64,000 nt of DNA from NCBI RefSeq assembly GCF_001687365.1, contig NZ_LGLV01000011.1, positions 62,001 to 126,000 of the forward strand. Direction: 5' to 3'. Below are positions 28,124 through 36,986 of this stretch, piece by piece. Position 1 is the first letter of the stretch, and each line of letters begins with the position of its first letter. Position numbers and translations under genes: made by a program. The notes below the pieces were generated by a model. The model was not told where the DNA came from. It saw nothing but the letters and a program-made list of their open reading frames with translations, and did not search any database. The DNA comes from Pararhizobium polonicum. GTDB lineage: Bacteria > Pseudomonadota > Alphaproteobacteria > Rhizobiales > Rhizobiaceae.

Positions 28124-28430
28124 CGATCCGCTGATCGAGAGCACGCAATATCCGATTGCCGCCGCGCAGATCGCAATGTTGCGATTTGGCAACGTGATCT
28201 CCGTTTCTCTGCTGTTTGCCCCATAGGCAAGAGCCGACATGGTTGTTCGCACGTCCAATCCGGGCTTCAAAGGAAGCCTTGGGGGCTATTGGGGCGGTGT
28301 ATTTTCTGTATTTTTCGTCTGCTGGCCGAATATGGCAGGACGCGGCAGCTATCCGGGGGATCCGGACCGTCGATATTGTGCGGAATTGGGAGGCGCTGAT
28401 CGCAGCAGCTTCCGTACCGGAGTAAAAATT
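28124..28430. other. Intergenic region before tolC
   Basis: 307 bases without a convincing gene. The tolC frame is open back to 28239 but the upstream part is not signal-like. It holds one symmetric element at 28170-28185 (listed separately) and GC-rich stretches near 28280-28380; no clear sigma-70 boxes were found. Confidence 0.6.
28170..28185. promoter_or_regulatory. Inverted repeat, candidate operator upstream of tolC
   Basis: ATCGCAA (28170-28176) and TTGCGAT (28179-28185) are inverted around a TG centre, inside wider arms TTGCC (28166 area) and GGCAA. It is 245 bases before the tolC start. The factor, if any, is unknown. Confidence 0.35.
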
Positions 28431-29825
28431 GTGTCGATTTTTTATAAGACGGCTGTGGCGGCGGCTCTTTCCACCGCAGTGTGGTTCATGCCTTGCACCG
28501 TTTCCGCTGAAACCATTACCGGTGCGATGGCCAAGGCTTATCAGAACAATCCGGATCTCAACGCTGTTCGCGCCGGTCTTCGCGCAACCGACGAAGGTGT
28601 CCCGATCGCCAAATCCGGCTACCGGCCACAGGTTTCGGCAAGCGTGCAGGGGACCTTGACCTCGCTGGAAATGGAGCGGCGCTTCGGCCTGAAGGACACG
28701 GTCGAGGACTTTCATACTGGGGTTGCCAGCATTACGGTGACGCAGCAGATTTTCGATGGATTCCAGACATTGAACAATGTCAGGGCTGCGGAGGCCAACG
28801 TATTTTCGAGCCGTGAGACGCTCAAGGCTAACGAAATTTCCATCCTGCTGGCAGCCGCGCAGTCCTATGCAAATATTGCGAGAGACCAGCGGATCGTGGC
28901 GATCCGGAAGCAGAACCTGGCCTTCCTCAAGGAACAGTTGAAGGCCGCCCAGTCGCGCCTGGGCGTTGGCGAGGGAACGCGGACAGACGTTAGTCAGGCC
29001 GAGGCAGAGCTTGCGAGCGCGCAAGCCATATTGGCAAACGCCATTGCCCAGCTGAAGCAGAGTGAATCCGTCTATGTGCAGATCGTCGGTGATGCGCCGG
29101 CGGGCGTGAAACAGCCCGCACCGGCATCGAAAGCTCTGCCGAAGACGCTCGATCAGGCTGTTGCGGCCGGTTTACGCGATAACCCGACGATTGCCGCCGC
29201 GCAGTACAATGTCGATGCGGCAGGATACAGGGTCAAATCCGCGGAGGGAACGATGTTGCCCGGCGTGGTGGTGCAAGGCTCCGTGGCGCGCAATACAGGC
29301 GATGCATCGGAGCGTACCGCAAGCGGTCTCGATAGCACAAGGGCCACCATTACCGCCCGTCTCGAAGTGCCGCTCTACCAGGGGGGCGCTGAATACGGCC
29401 AGATCCGGCAGGCCAAGGAGCGTCTCGGCCAGCAGCGCATTCTCGTCGATTCCGCCCGCGCGGCGGTTCAGCAGACGATCGTGTCCGCTCATGCCCAGTT
29501 GGAGGCAGCGCTGGCGACGACCATTGCCAACAAGGCGCAGGTCAGTGCGGCCAACATGGCGCTGGCGGGTGTCATCGAGGAGCGCAAGGTCGGCCAGCGC
29601 ACGACGCTCGACGTGCTTGATGCGCAGCAGAGTGTTCTGGTTGCCGAGGAGAGCCTTGTTTCGTCGCAGCGCAATGCCGTGGTTGCCAGCTATTCGCTGC
29701 TGGCGGCGACGGGGCGCCTGACCGTTCGCAGTCAGGGCCTGCAGGTGGCTGAATATCGTGCCGAGGAACATTATGAAGAGGTCAAGGACAAGTGGTTCGG
29801 ATTGCGCACAGTCGATGACCGGTGA
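28431..29825 (+). CDS. tolC: TolC family outer membrane efflux/secretion channel
   Basis: A 464-residue outer-membrane factor of the TolC family, the exit duct for type I secretion and tripartite efflux pumps. GTG 28431 is taken as start because CCGGAG precedes it and it begins a signal peptide (1-26, ending CTVSA before ETITG). The mature protein shows the internal duplication of TolC: a first half with AMAKAYQNNPDLNAVRAGLRA and a second with AVAAGLRDNPTIAAAQYNVDA. YANIARDQRIVAIRKQNL and QRTTLDVLDAQQSVLVAEESL are typical helix segments. It is next to popZ and valS. Confidence 0.93.
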   Translation: MSIFYKTAVAAALSTAVWFMPCTVSAETITGAMAKAYQNNPDLNAVRAGLRATDEGVPIAKSGYRPQVSASVQGTLTSLEMERRFGLKDTVEDFHTGVASITVTQQIFDGFQTLNNVRAAEANVFSSRETLKANEISILLAAAQSYANIARDQRIVAIRKQNLAFLKEQLKAAQSRLGVGEGTRTDVSQAEAELASAQAILANAIAQLKQSESVYVQIVGDAPAGVKQPAPASKALPKTLDQAVAAGLRDNPTIAAAQYNVDAAGYRVKSAEGTMLPGVVVQGSVARNTGDASERTASGLDSTRATITARLEVPLYQGGAEYGQIRQAKERLGQQRILVDSARAAVQQTIVSAHAQLEAALATTIANKAQVSAANMALAGVIEERKVGQRTTLDVLDAQQSVLVAEESLVSSQRNAVVASYSLLAATGRLTVRSQGLQVAEYRAEEHYEEVKDKWFGLRTVDDR

Positions 29826-30049
29826 TCTTATCGCCTCATAACGCCAACGTTTCCAAAAATGGCGCGACCGTCCTGAACGGGCGGTTTCGCGATGCTGTAA
29901 TGCAGCGGGTGACGTGGCGAACAAACCTGTGCATGATTCCTACTTGATGATTCGCAGCGTTTTGTTCCGATGTGAACTCGCATACAGTCCGTACCAATGA
30001 CTGCGCGGCAATGTCTCGATTAAACGCGACCGCAGAAACGGGGATAAGA

Positions 30050-30904
30050 ATGGCACAGCCCAATGTAGCGCGTGAACCTTCGATGGACGAAATTCTTGCG
30101 TCCATTCGAAAGATCATCGAAAGCAACGAGCCGGGCATTCCTGGTTTCCCCGCCAACGATTTTGGCCGGGCTCCGGATGATGCCTATCGCGGCTATGACG
30201 ACGATGCTGAAGACATTCGTCTGACGATCGACGATGAAGGGATCGCCCCGGAATTCGAGACCGGGGAGGCTCATCCCGCTCCGTCCGTGCCTTTCCAGCC
30301 GCGAGAGCAGCAGGAGGCGAGTGCGAGGCCCGCAACACCGGCGCCGCCGCTATCGCTTGCCGATGTCGCGGCGCGTGTTCGCGCCGCCTCGGAGCGGCAC
30401 GCGGTTCCGCTGCGGGAGCCGGAAAGCCCGTCTTCCGCCATTCGCGCCCGATCCGACAATCCGGCCCGGTCCGACAATCCGATGGTAACCTCCCGTATGG
30501 CGCCTGTGTCCGCTCCGCTGCCTTCGCAGCCAGAGGTCAGGCATGAGCCGTCGCCGGCGGCGGCAGTTTCCGTCGCCCAGCCGATTGTTGCAGCCGAGGA
30601 GAAAGCCGAACCGGCACCGACCGTCGCCGTCGAGCAGCCGGCAGAATTGCGCCAGCCGCTTGCCGTCGTCCCGGAAAAGGATACGGCAGCCATCGTTTCG
30701 CCTGCGGTCGGCGAGCAGGTTGCGCGGTCGTTCGGCGATCTGGCCCTGGCCGTCGACAGCAGCGCCCGACGCTCTTTCGATGAGATTGCCGAGGACATGC
30801 TGCGCCCGATGCTGCAGGAATGGCTCGATGACAATCTGCCGACGCTCGTTGAGCGGCTGGTGCGCGAGGAAATCGAGCGCGTCGCGCGCGGTCCCCGGCG
30901 GTAG
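30050..30904 (+). CDS. popZ: PopZ-like polar organizing protein (DUF2497)
   Basis: A 284-residue protein of the PopZ/DUF2497 family. PopZ forms a polar matrix in alphaproteobacteria that tethers chromosome origins through ParB; in Agrobacterium it marks the growing pole. The short conserved N-terminal helix EPSMDEILASIRKIIE (about 9-24) is the partner-binding region, then comes a long disordered Pro/Glu/Ala-rich spacer (about 45-225). The C-terminal helices with RSFDEIAEDMLRPMLQEWLD and TLVERLVREEIERVARG carry oligomerisation. ATG 30050 follows GGGGATAAGA. A strong terminator follows, separating it from valS. Confidence 0.92.
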   Translation: MAQPNVAREPSMDEILASIRKIIESNEPGIPGFPANDFGRAPDDAYRGYDDDAEDIRLTIDDEGIAPEFETGEAHPAPSVPFQPREQQEASARPATPAPPLSLADVAARVRAASERHAVPLREPESPSSAIRARSDNPARSDNPMVTSRMAPVSAPLPSQPEVRHEPSPAAAVSVAQPIVAAEEKAEPAPTVAVEQPAELRQPLAVVPEKDTAAIVSPAVGEQVARSFGDLALAVDSSARRSFDEIAEDMLRPMLQEWLDDNLPTLVERLVREEIERVARGPRR

Positions 30905-30924
30905 ACCACGCTTTTTCCATCTGC

Positions 30925-30957
30925 AAAGCCGCCAGCAACCACACTGGCGGCTTTTTT
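30925..30957 (+). terminator. Rho-independent terminator after popZ
   Basis: AAAGCCGCCAG (30925-30935) pairs perfectly with CTGGCGGCTTT (30944-30954) around an eight-base loop, then T to 30957. Confidence 0.93.
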
Positions 30958-31031
30958 GGTGTTATTGTTGACACCAAAGCCTCGTTCCGATTTACAAACC
31001 ACCGATATCAATCAGCAAGTTTGGCTCCAGA

Positions 31032-33872
31032 ATGCTTGAAAAAACCTATGATTCCGCCGCTGTCGAACCCCGTATCGCCCAGCTATGGGATGACGAGGAC
31101 GCCTTCCGCGCCGGCGCAGGTGCAAAACCGGGCGCCGAGAGCTTCTGCGTCGTCATCCCGCCGCCGAACGTGACCGGTTCGCTGCACATGGGACATGCGC
31201 TGAACAACACGCTTCAGGACGTCATGGTGCGCTTCGAGCGCATGCGCGGCAAGGACGTGTTGTGGCAGCCGGGCATGGATCACGCCGGCATCGCCACACA
31301 GATGGTCGTCGAGCGCAAACTGATGGAACGCCAATTGCACCGCCGCGAAATGGGTCGCGAGGCCTTCATCGACAAGGTCTGGGAATGGAAGGCCGAATCC
31401 GGCGGCCTGATCTTCAACCAGCTGAAGCGTCTGGGCGCATCCTGCGACTGGTCGCGCGAACGCTTCACCATGGATGAAGGTCTGTCGAAGGCTGTTCTTG
31501 AGGTCTTTGTCTCGCTCTACAAGGATGGCCTGATCTACAAGGACAAGCGTCTGGTCAACTGGGACCCGAAGCTACTGACGGCGATCTCCGACATGGAGGT
31601 CGAGCAGATCGAGATCAAGGGGCATCTCTGGCATCTGCGCTATCCGCTGGAAAAGGGCGTTACCTATCAGCACCCGATTGCCTTTGACGAAGAGGGCAAG
31701 CCGACCGAGTTTGAAACGCGCGACTATCTGGTTGTTGCGACCACGCGGCCGGAAACCATGCTCGGCGACACCGGCATTGCGGTCAATCCGGAAGACGAGC
31801 GGTACAAATCGATTGTTGGCAAACATGTCATTCTGCCGATCGTCGGCCGCAGGATACCGATCGTTGCCGATGACTATGCCGATCCGGCCGAGGGCACCGG
31901 TGCGGTCAAGATTACGCCGGCGCATGATTTCAACGACTTCGAAGTCGGCAAGCGTACCGGTCTTCGCCAGATCAGCATCCTCAATATCGATGCCACCGTT
32001 ACCATCAAGGAAAACGAGGACTTTCTGGAAGGACTCGACCATCCGGCCGCCCTGCATGGTGCCTGGGACCGGCTGGAAGGACAGGATCGCTTCACCGCGC
32101 GGAAGATCATCGTCGAGATTTTCGAAGAAGCCGGCCTGCTCGACAAGATCGAGCCGCATCAGCATATGGTTCCGCACGGCGATCGCGGTGGCGTGCCGAT
32201 CGAGCCGCGTTTGACCGAGCAATGGTGGGTGGACAACAAGACGCTGGCCAAGCCGGCCATCGCCTCGGTTCGGCAAGGCCGCACCCAATTCGTTCCAAAA
32301 AGCTGGGAAAAGACCTATTTCCAGTGGCTGGAAAACATCGAGCCCTGGTGCATTTCCCGCCAGCTCTGGTGGGGACACCAGATTCCTGCCTGGTACGGTC
32401 CTGATGGTCAGGTTTTCGTCGAGAAGACCGAGGAAGAAGCGCTGCATGCGGCTATTCAGCATTATCTGGCGCATGAAGGGCCGATGAAGGCCTATGTCGA
32501 GGACCTGCTGGAGAACTTCAAGCCGGGCGAGATCCTGACGCGTGACGAAGACGTTCTCGATACGTGGTTCTCGTCGGCGCTCTGGCCGTTCTCGACGCTG
32601 GGATGGCCGGACAAGACACCCGAATTGGCCCGATACTATCCGACCAACGTTCTGGTGACCGGGTTTGACATCATTCCGTTCTGGGTTGTCCGGATGATGC
32701 AGATGGGCCTGCATTTCATGAAGGATGAAGCCGGCAATCCGGTCGAGCCCTTCCACACCGTCTACATTCATGCTCTGGTGCGCGACAAGAACGGCGCCAA
32801 GATGTCGAAGTCGAAGGGCAACGTCATCGACCCCCTGGAACTGATCGACGAATACGGCGCCGATTCGCTGCGGTTCACGCTGGCAATCATGGCGGCGCAG
32901 GGCCGCGATGTGAAGCTCGATCCGGCCCGCATCGCCGGCTATCGCAATTTCGGCACCAAGCTCTGGAACGCGACGCGCTTTGCCGGCATGAACGGCGTTG
33001 CCAACGATCCGAAGTTCGTGCCCGAAACCTGCTCGCTGACGATCAATCGCTGGATTCTCACCGAGCTTTCCCGCGCGATCCGCGACGTGACCGAAGCCAT
33101 TGAAGGCTACAGGTTCAACGAGGCGGCCGGCAGCCTCTACCGCTTCGTCTGGAACCAGTTCTGCGACTGGTATCTGGAATTGCTGAAGCCTGTCTTCAGC
33201 GGTGACGATGAAGCCGGGAAGGCGGAATCGCAGGCGTGTGTCGCCTATGTTCTCGATGAGACCTACAAGCTGCTGCACCCCTTCATGCCGTTCATGACGG
33301 AGGAGCTCTGGGCGCAGACGGCCGGCGAGAGCAGGACGCGCGACAGCCTGCTCTGCCACGCGGACTGGCCGGCAGCGTCCTATGCCGATGACGCAGCTGC
33401 AAGCGAGATCAACTGGCTGATCGATCTGGTGTCGGGCATCCGTTCGGTGCGCTCGGAAATGAACGTGCCGCCGGCGGCCATCGCGCCGCTCGTGGTCGTC
33501 GAGGCGAGCACGCAGACGAAGGAGCGGCTGGAACGGCATGCCGCGGCCATCCGCCGGCTGGCGCGTGTGGATGCCATCGATCTCGCTGCGGCGGCCCCGA
33601 AGGGCAGCGCCCAGATCGTGGTCGGCGAAGCGACGGTTTGCCTGCCGCTCGGCAGCCTGATCGATCTGGCGGCTGAAAAGCTGCGGCTCGAAAAGGCTGT
33701 TGGCAAGGTTGACCAGGAGCGTGAGCGTATCCTCGGCAAGCTTTCCAATGAAAAGTTCGTGGCCAATGCCCGTCCGGATGTGGTCGAGGCGGAACGCGAA
33801 CGTCTCGCCGAGCTTGATGGCCAGAAGGCATCTCTGGGGGTGGCGCTGGCGCGGGTCGCAGACGCCGGTTGA
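31032..33872 (+). CDS. valS: Valyl-tRNA synthetase
   Basis: ValRS, 946 residues, a class I synthetase charging tRNA-Val in the cytoplasm and editing misactivated threonine. The HIGH motif appears as HMGH at 52-55 within PPPNVTGSLHMGHA; KMSKS is at 590-594. The CP1 editing domain lies between about 190 and 350 (DYLVVATTRPETMLGDTGIAV). The C-terminal coiled-coil arm typical of ValRS is present from about 880 (AEKLRLEKAVGKVDQERERI). Start ATG is 127 bases after the popZ stop, so it has its own promoter beyond the terminator. Confidence 0.97.
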   Translation: MLEKTYDSAAVEPRIAQLWDDEDAFRAGAGAKPGAESFCVVIPPPNVTGSLHMGHALNNTLQDVMVRFERMRGKDVLWQPGMDHAGIATQMVVERKLMERQLHRREMGREAFIDKVWEWKAESGGLIFNQLKRLGASCDWSRERFTMDEGLSKAVLEVFVSLYKDGLIYKDKRLVNWDPKLLTAISDMEVEQIEIKGHLWHLRYPLEKGVTYQHPIAFDEEGKPTEFETRDYLVVATTRPETMLGDTGIAVNPEDERYKSIVGKHVILPIVGRRIPIVADDYADPAEGTGAVKITPAHDFNDFEVGKRTGLRQISILNIDATVTIKENEDFLEGLDHPAALHGAWDRLEGQDRFTARKIIVEIFEEAGLLDKIEPHQHMVPHGDRGGVPIEPRLTEQWWVDNKTLAKPAIASVRQGRTQFVPKSWEKTYFQWLENIEPWCISRQLWWGHQIPAWYGPDGQVFVEKTEEEALHAAIQHYLAHEGPMKAYVEDLLENFKPGEILTRDEDVLDTWFSSALWPFSTLGWPDKTPELARYYPTNVLVTGFDIIPFWVVRMMQMGLHFMKDEAGNPVEPFHTVYIHALVRDKNGAKMSKSKGNVIDPLELIDEYGADSLRFTLAIMAAQGRDVKLDPARIAGYRNFGTKLWNATRFAGMNGVANDPKFVPETCSLTINRWILTELSRAIRDVTEAIEGYRFNEAAGSLYRFVWNQFCDWYLELLKPVFSGDDEAGKAESQACVAYVLDETYKLLHPFMPFMTEELWAQTAGESRTRDSLLCHADWPAASYADDAAASEINWLIDLVSGIRSVRSEMNVPPAAIAPLVVVEASTQTKERLERHAAAIRRLARVDAIDLAAAAPKGSAQIVVGEATVCLPLGSLIDLAAEKLRLEKAVGKVDQERERILGKLSNEKFVANARPDVVEAERERLAELDGQKASLGVALARVADAG

Positions 33873-33955
33873 AGACCGGCAATCAGAACGGCGTGCGGAA
33901 CCGGGGCAACCGCTTCGGGTTCCGGGGCGCTGCCTTGAGCCATTGAAGATCGATC

Positions 33956-33983
33956 GAGTAAGGCGGCGGTGGCCGCCTTACTC
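33956..33983 (+). terminator. 12-bp perfect hairpin after valS, possible terminator
   Basis: GAGTAAGGCGGC (33956-33967) pairs with GCCGCCTTACTC (33972-33983) round a four-base GGTG loop. It is very stable but no T-run follows, so it could be a processing stop or a Rho-assisted end rather than a classical terminator. Confidence 0.55.
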
Positions 33984-34151
33984 ACGTTCTGCGTGATTCT
34001 ATCGCGTACACGCGGGGATTCCGCCTTCTGTGCCTCATCTTTCGTCGCTGATGCGCGCAGACGTCAAAAAATGGCATTGTTGTGTCGATGTGACACTCAG
34101 ATACATTTCCGAAAAATTATTCTAACGAATGATGCGGTGTGGAGATTTTGG

Positions 34152-34171
34152 AGAATTCCATGCTGAATTCT
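34152..34171. promoter_or_regulatory. Inverted repeat upstream of the FadL-like gene
   Basis: AGAATTC (34152-34158) and GAATTCT (34165-34171) are inverted with a six-base spacer, 163 bases before the start codon. A dimeric regulator site is possible. Confidence 0.35.
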
Positions 34172-34248
34172 TCGATTTTTGCGCCGTTCAATATTTTCTT
34201 ACGTAAATTTCTCGTGATCCACAGCTGCTGATCGCCAAATCTAGGCCT

Positions 34249-34261
34249 TTGCCATTGGCAA
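34249..34261. promoter_or_regulatory. Inverted repeat close to the FadL-like gene
   Basis: TTGCCA-T-TGGCAA, a 13-base perfect dyad 73 bases before the ATG. Its position would suit an operator or the -35 area of a promoter. Confidence 0.35.
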
Positions 34262-34334
34262 TTCGCAGTCAATACTTCCGTTCGCGGGGCCGATGTTCGC
34301 GTCGGCGACCGATCTGTGTTCAGGGGAGGGACGG

Positions 34335-35561
34335 ATGGTTCACAAGAAAATCAAGACTGCCATGATGGCGGCACTGACTGTTGCATTGGCCGCAAGTGCT
34401 GCAAATGCTGGCGGTCTGGAACGTGGCGGCTACAATATCGACCTGCTGTTCGATCCATCGACCTATGCGGCCGAAGCCGCGGCGACCTATGTCAATCCGC
34501 AGCGCAAGCTTGACAATGTCGTGGACACGGACCCTAGCAACGGCATTGGCTCGAATGGTCGCGGTGCCGGCAAAACCAATGGTGTTGGTGACACGGAAGG
34601 CTACTGGGTTCCCCGTATCGGCGTAAAGGCCGGTTTTGGTGACAGCGTCGACTGCATGGCCGACTATTCGCAGCCCTGGGGCGCACATACCAAGCCGGGT
34701 GCGAACTGGATGGGTGCCAACGACAATATCGAAACGAAAATCGAGAGCGACAACTACGCGGCGACATGTTCCTACAAATGGGACGTTGGTAAGGGCCAGT
34801 TCCGCATTATCGGTGGTGCTTTTTACCAGGAAGTCAGTGGCTTCAAGGAGCGCCTTGTGACCCCAGTTCTGATGCCGGGCTTTGACGGCATTGGCCGCCT
34901 TGACTTGGATGGCAGCGGCTGGGGCTGGCGCGCTGGCGCGGCCTATGAAATTCCCGAATATGCGTTTCGCGCGAGCCTTGTCTACAACAGCGCAGTGGAT
35001 CTCGACAATCTCGGCGGGACGATCGATCTGACCAAGGTTCTCCTTCCGAACGGGGCTGGTGGTTTTGTTCCGGGCACCAAATACGATGTATCCAGCTTTG
35101 CTTCCATGCCGGACTCTCTGGAACTCAAGGTTCAGACCGGCGTAGCCCCCGGTTGGCTCGTCTTCGGATCGGTCAAGTGGACGGACTGGAGCCAGTTGCA
35201 GGTCATTCAGATCACTCCGAACAGCACTCTCGATCCACGTAACCTTCCGACAAGCCTTACTCTTCTCTATCGGGATGGTTGGACAGTTTCGGGCGGTGTC
35301 GGTCACAAATTCAACGATAAATGGAGCGGCGCGGCCAGCCTGACCTGGGACCGTGGTACCAGCCATGGTTACGGCAATCAGACCGATACCTGGACGCTCG
35401 GAACCGGCGTATCCTATTCGCCGACCGAGAATGTCGAACTGAGGCTCGCTGGTGCCATTGGTCTTTTGACAAGCGGCAGCTCGGTTGGCGAGGATGTGAA
35501 GTACAACTTCGGCAATGACATCGTCAGCGCTGTCTCCACCTCACTGAAGGTCAAGTTCTGA
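34335..35561 (+). CDS. FadL/OmpP1/TodX family outer membrane transport protein
   Basis: A 408-residue outer-membrane barrel of the FadL family, which takes long-chain fatty acids or other hydrophobic molecules across the outer membrane. A signal peptide spans about 1-26 (TAMMAALTVALAASAANA before GGLERGGYN). Family signs are WVPRIGVKAGFGDSVDCMADY, LVYNSAVDLDN, GWLVFGSVKWTDWSQLQVI and the LFYRDGWTVSGGVGHKFNDK-like stretch near the end, closing with a terminal Phe in SLKVKF. ATG 34335 follows GGGGAGGG. It is a stand-alone gene with its own terminator. The real substrate is unknown. Confidence 0.88.
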   Translation: MVHKKIKTAMMAALTVALAASAANAGGLERGGYNIDLLFDPSTYAAEAAATYVNPQRKLDNVVDTDPSNGIGSNGRGAGKTNGVGDTEGYWVPRIGVKAGFGDSVDCMADYSQPWGAHTKPGANWMGANDNIETKIESDNYAATCSYKWDVGKGQFRIIGGAFYQEVSGFKERLVTPVLMPGFDGIGRLDLDGSGWGWRAGAAYEIPEYAFRASLVYNSAVDLDNLGGTIDLTKVLLPNGAGGFVPGTKYDVSSFASMPDSLELKVQTGVAPGWLVFGSVKWTDWSQLQVIQITPNSTLDPRNLPTSLTLLYRDGWTVSGGVGHKFNDKWSGAASLTWDRGTSHGYGNQTDTWTLGTGVSYSPTENVELRLAGAIGLLTSGSSVGEDVKYNFGNDIVSAVSTSLKVKF

Positions 35562-35585
35562 TCATCTGGCGATCATCATCCCAGG

Positions 35586-35611
35586 AGGCCCGGTGTTCGC
35601 ATCGGGCCTTT
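35586..35611 (+). terminator. Terminator after the FadL-like gene
   Basis: AGGCCCG (35586-35592) pairs with CGGGCCT (35603-35609), then TT. The stem is short but GC-rich and sits 25 bases after the stop. Confidence 0.65.
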
Positions 35612-36170
35612 ATGTATTCGTGGTGGTTCATTGTCGCGCCCGCGGCCTGCGTCAGTCCCTCACGGCGTGCATGAGCGTTGTCGCGTTCAGGGCCAAATTT
35701 CCGCCACTTGCATGGTTTCCCTCCCGGGAATTGCAACCGCCGAAATCGGATTTTTTACGTTTCGGGCATCACGTTTTGTGACGATTCAGCAACACATGCT
35801 TTTCTATAGTTCGCCGCAACCTGCCGGTGGGCGATTGTGTCTATTTCCCGCCACAAACTAAGAGCACCGATGGACTTGACAAACGTGCCAGTAAGTTTTG
35901 AGCATGCGGCGTTTGAGGGAATATGAGTCATCGCGTTTTCGAAAAAATCCATGTCTCTCGTGATGTTACGTGGCTTCGGAGCAGCTTTTCAGGGCTGCTT
36001 GGCAGAGCGTATCGACGTGAGATGGATGGTATGGCTGGGGCGGGCCGTACTCTTGCCGAAAACGCTGGCTACTGTTGGGGAATTGCCGGGGCGAACGACG
36101 TTCACGGCAGAGAGCTCATTTGGACTGGCACAGACCGGCTCTTGGGTTTGAACGGAAGAAATAGACTATC
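35612..36170. other. Long intergenic region upstream of exoR
   Basis: About 560 bases with no convincing gene. An 84-codon frame at 35923-36177 overlaps the exoR start, has no family likeness and poor codon pattern, so I do not call it. 35750-35850 is AT-rich and may hold a promoter. The length suggests regulatory input or a small RNA, but I found no terminator-backed transcript unit. Confidence 0.5.
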
Positions 36171-36968
36171 ATGCTGATACGCGGTTACCGGTCGTTGACG
36201 TTTCTTGTTCTGGGTGTTTCGCTCGCGCTGGCCGCGCAGGGACGCGTGGCCTGTGCGTTTGATCCGGGTGCCGGCGTCACCAAGGAATCGGGTCCTTTCG
36301 CTCTCTTCAAATTCGGTTTCTCCGCCTACAAGAATGGCCGCAAGGATGAAGCGGTCGAAGCCTATCGTTATGCCGCGGAAAAGGGCCATACGGGCTCCCG
36401 CTGGGCACTGGCCAACATGTATGCCTATGGCGACGGCGTGGCCGAAAACGATCTGGAAGCCTTCAAGATCTACAGCGAGATTGCGGAAAAGGGCGTCGAG
36501 CCCGGTTCCGAGGATACCGGCTATTTCGTCAATGCGCTGATTTCGCTGGCCGGTTACTATCGCCGCGGCATTCCCGACAGTCCGGTCAAGAGCGATCTCA
36601 GCCAGGCCCGCCAGCTCTATTTCCAGGCAGCCTCCACCTTCGGTGTTGCCGAGGCGCAGTTTCAGCTGGCGAAAATGCTTCTCTCCGGCGACGGCGGCAG
36701 CGTCAATGTCCAGCAGGCGAAGAAATGGCTCAACCGCGCCCGCAAGAACGGCCATGCCGGCGCCATGGGCGTTTTCGGCAATGTCATCTTCCAGGAAGGT
36801 CAGACGACGCGTGGGCTGGCCTATATGACCGCGGCACTCGACCAATGTACGCCAAAGGAACGGCCCTGGCTGCAATCCCTGCAGGAGCAGGCCTTCTCGA
36901 TTGCCAGCGAAGACGACCGCCGCGCGGCCGTCGTCATGTCACACAGCATTCACCTCGACAGCGACTGA
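36171..36968 (+). CDS. exoR: Exopolysaccharide production negative regulator ExoR
   Basis: A 265-residue exported Sel1-repeat protein matching rhizobial ExoR over its whole length as I remember the Sinorhizobium sequence (KESGPF.LFKFGF.AYKNG, EAYRYAAEKGHTGSRWALAN, YAYGDGV, RQLYFQAASTFGV.EAQFQLAKM). ExoR is periplasmic; it binds the sensor ExoS (ChvG) and holds the ExoS-ChvI system off, so its proteolysis, triggered by acid or host conditions, turns on succinoglycan synthesis and represses motility. Residues 1 to about 29 are the signal peptide (hydrophobic 10-22, VACAF before DPGAG). Sel1-like repeats span about 45-215. It converges with xthA. Confidence 0.93.
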   Translation: MLIRGYRSLTFLVLGVSLALAAQGRVACAFDPGAGVTKESGPFALFKFGFSAYKNGRKDEAVEAYRYAAEKGHTGSRWALANMYAYGDGVAENDLEAFKIYSEIAEKGVEPGSEDTGYFVNALISLAGYYRRGIPDSPVKSDLSQARQLYFQAASTFGVAEAQFQLAKMLLSGDGGSVNVQQAKKWLNRARKNGHAGAMGVFGNVIFQEGQTTRGLAYMTAALDQCTPKERPWLQSLQEQAFSIASEDDRRAAVVMSHSIHLDSD

Positions 36969-36986
36969 GCCGTCCAGGCCGCCGCT

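Larger units (their letters stand above)
33873..34334. other. Intergenic region valS to FadL-like porin
   Basis: 462 bases without a convincing gene. The region after 34090 is AT-rich (for example ATATTTTCTTACGTAAATTT) and probably carries the promoter of the porin gene. Three symmetric elements are listed separately: a perfect hairpin at 33956-33983 and two inverted repeats at 34152-34171 and 34249-34261. Confidence 0.6.

Noticed and set aside
28239-28430. N-terminal extension of TolC by 64 residues
   Set aside because: The extension has no export signal at its start; the GTG at 28431 has a ribosome site and begins a proper signal peptide.
35923-36177. 84-codon open frame upstream of and overlapping exoR
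   Set aside because: No ribosome site of note, no domain-like sequence, overlaps the exoR start; judged chance.
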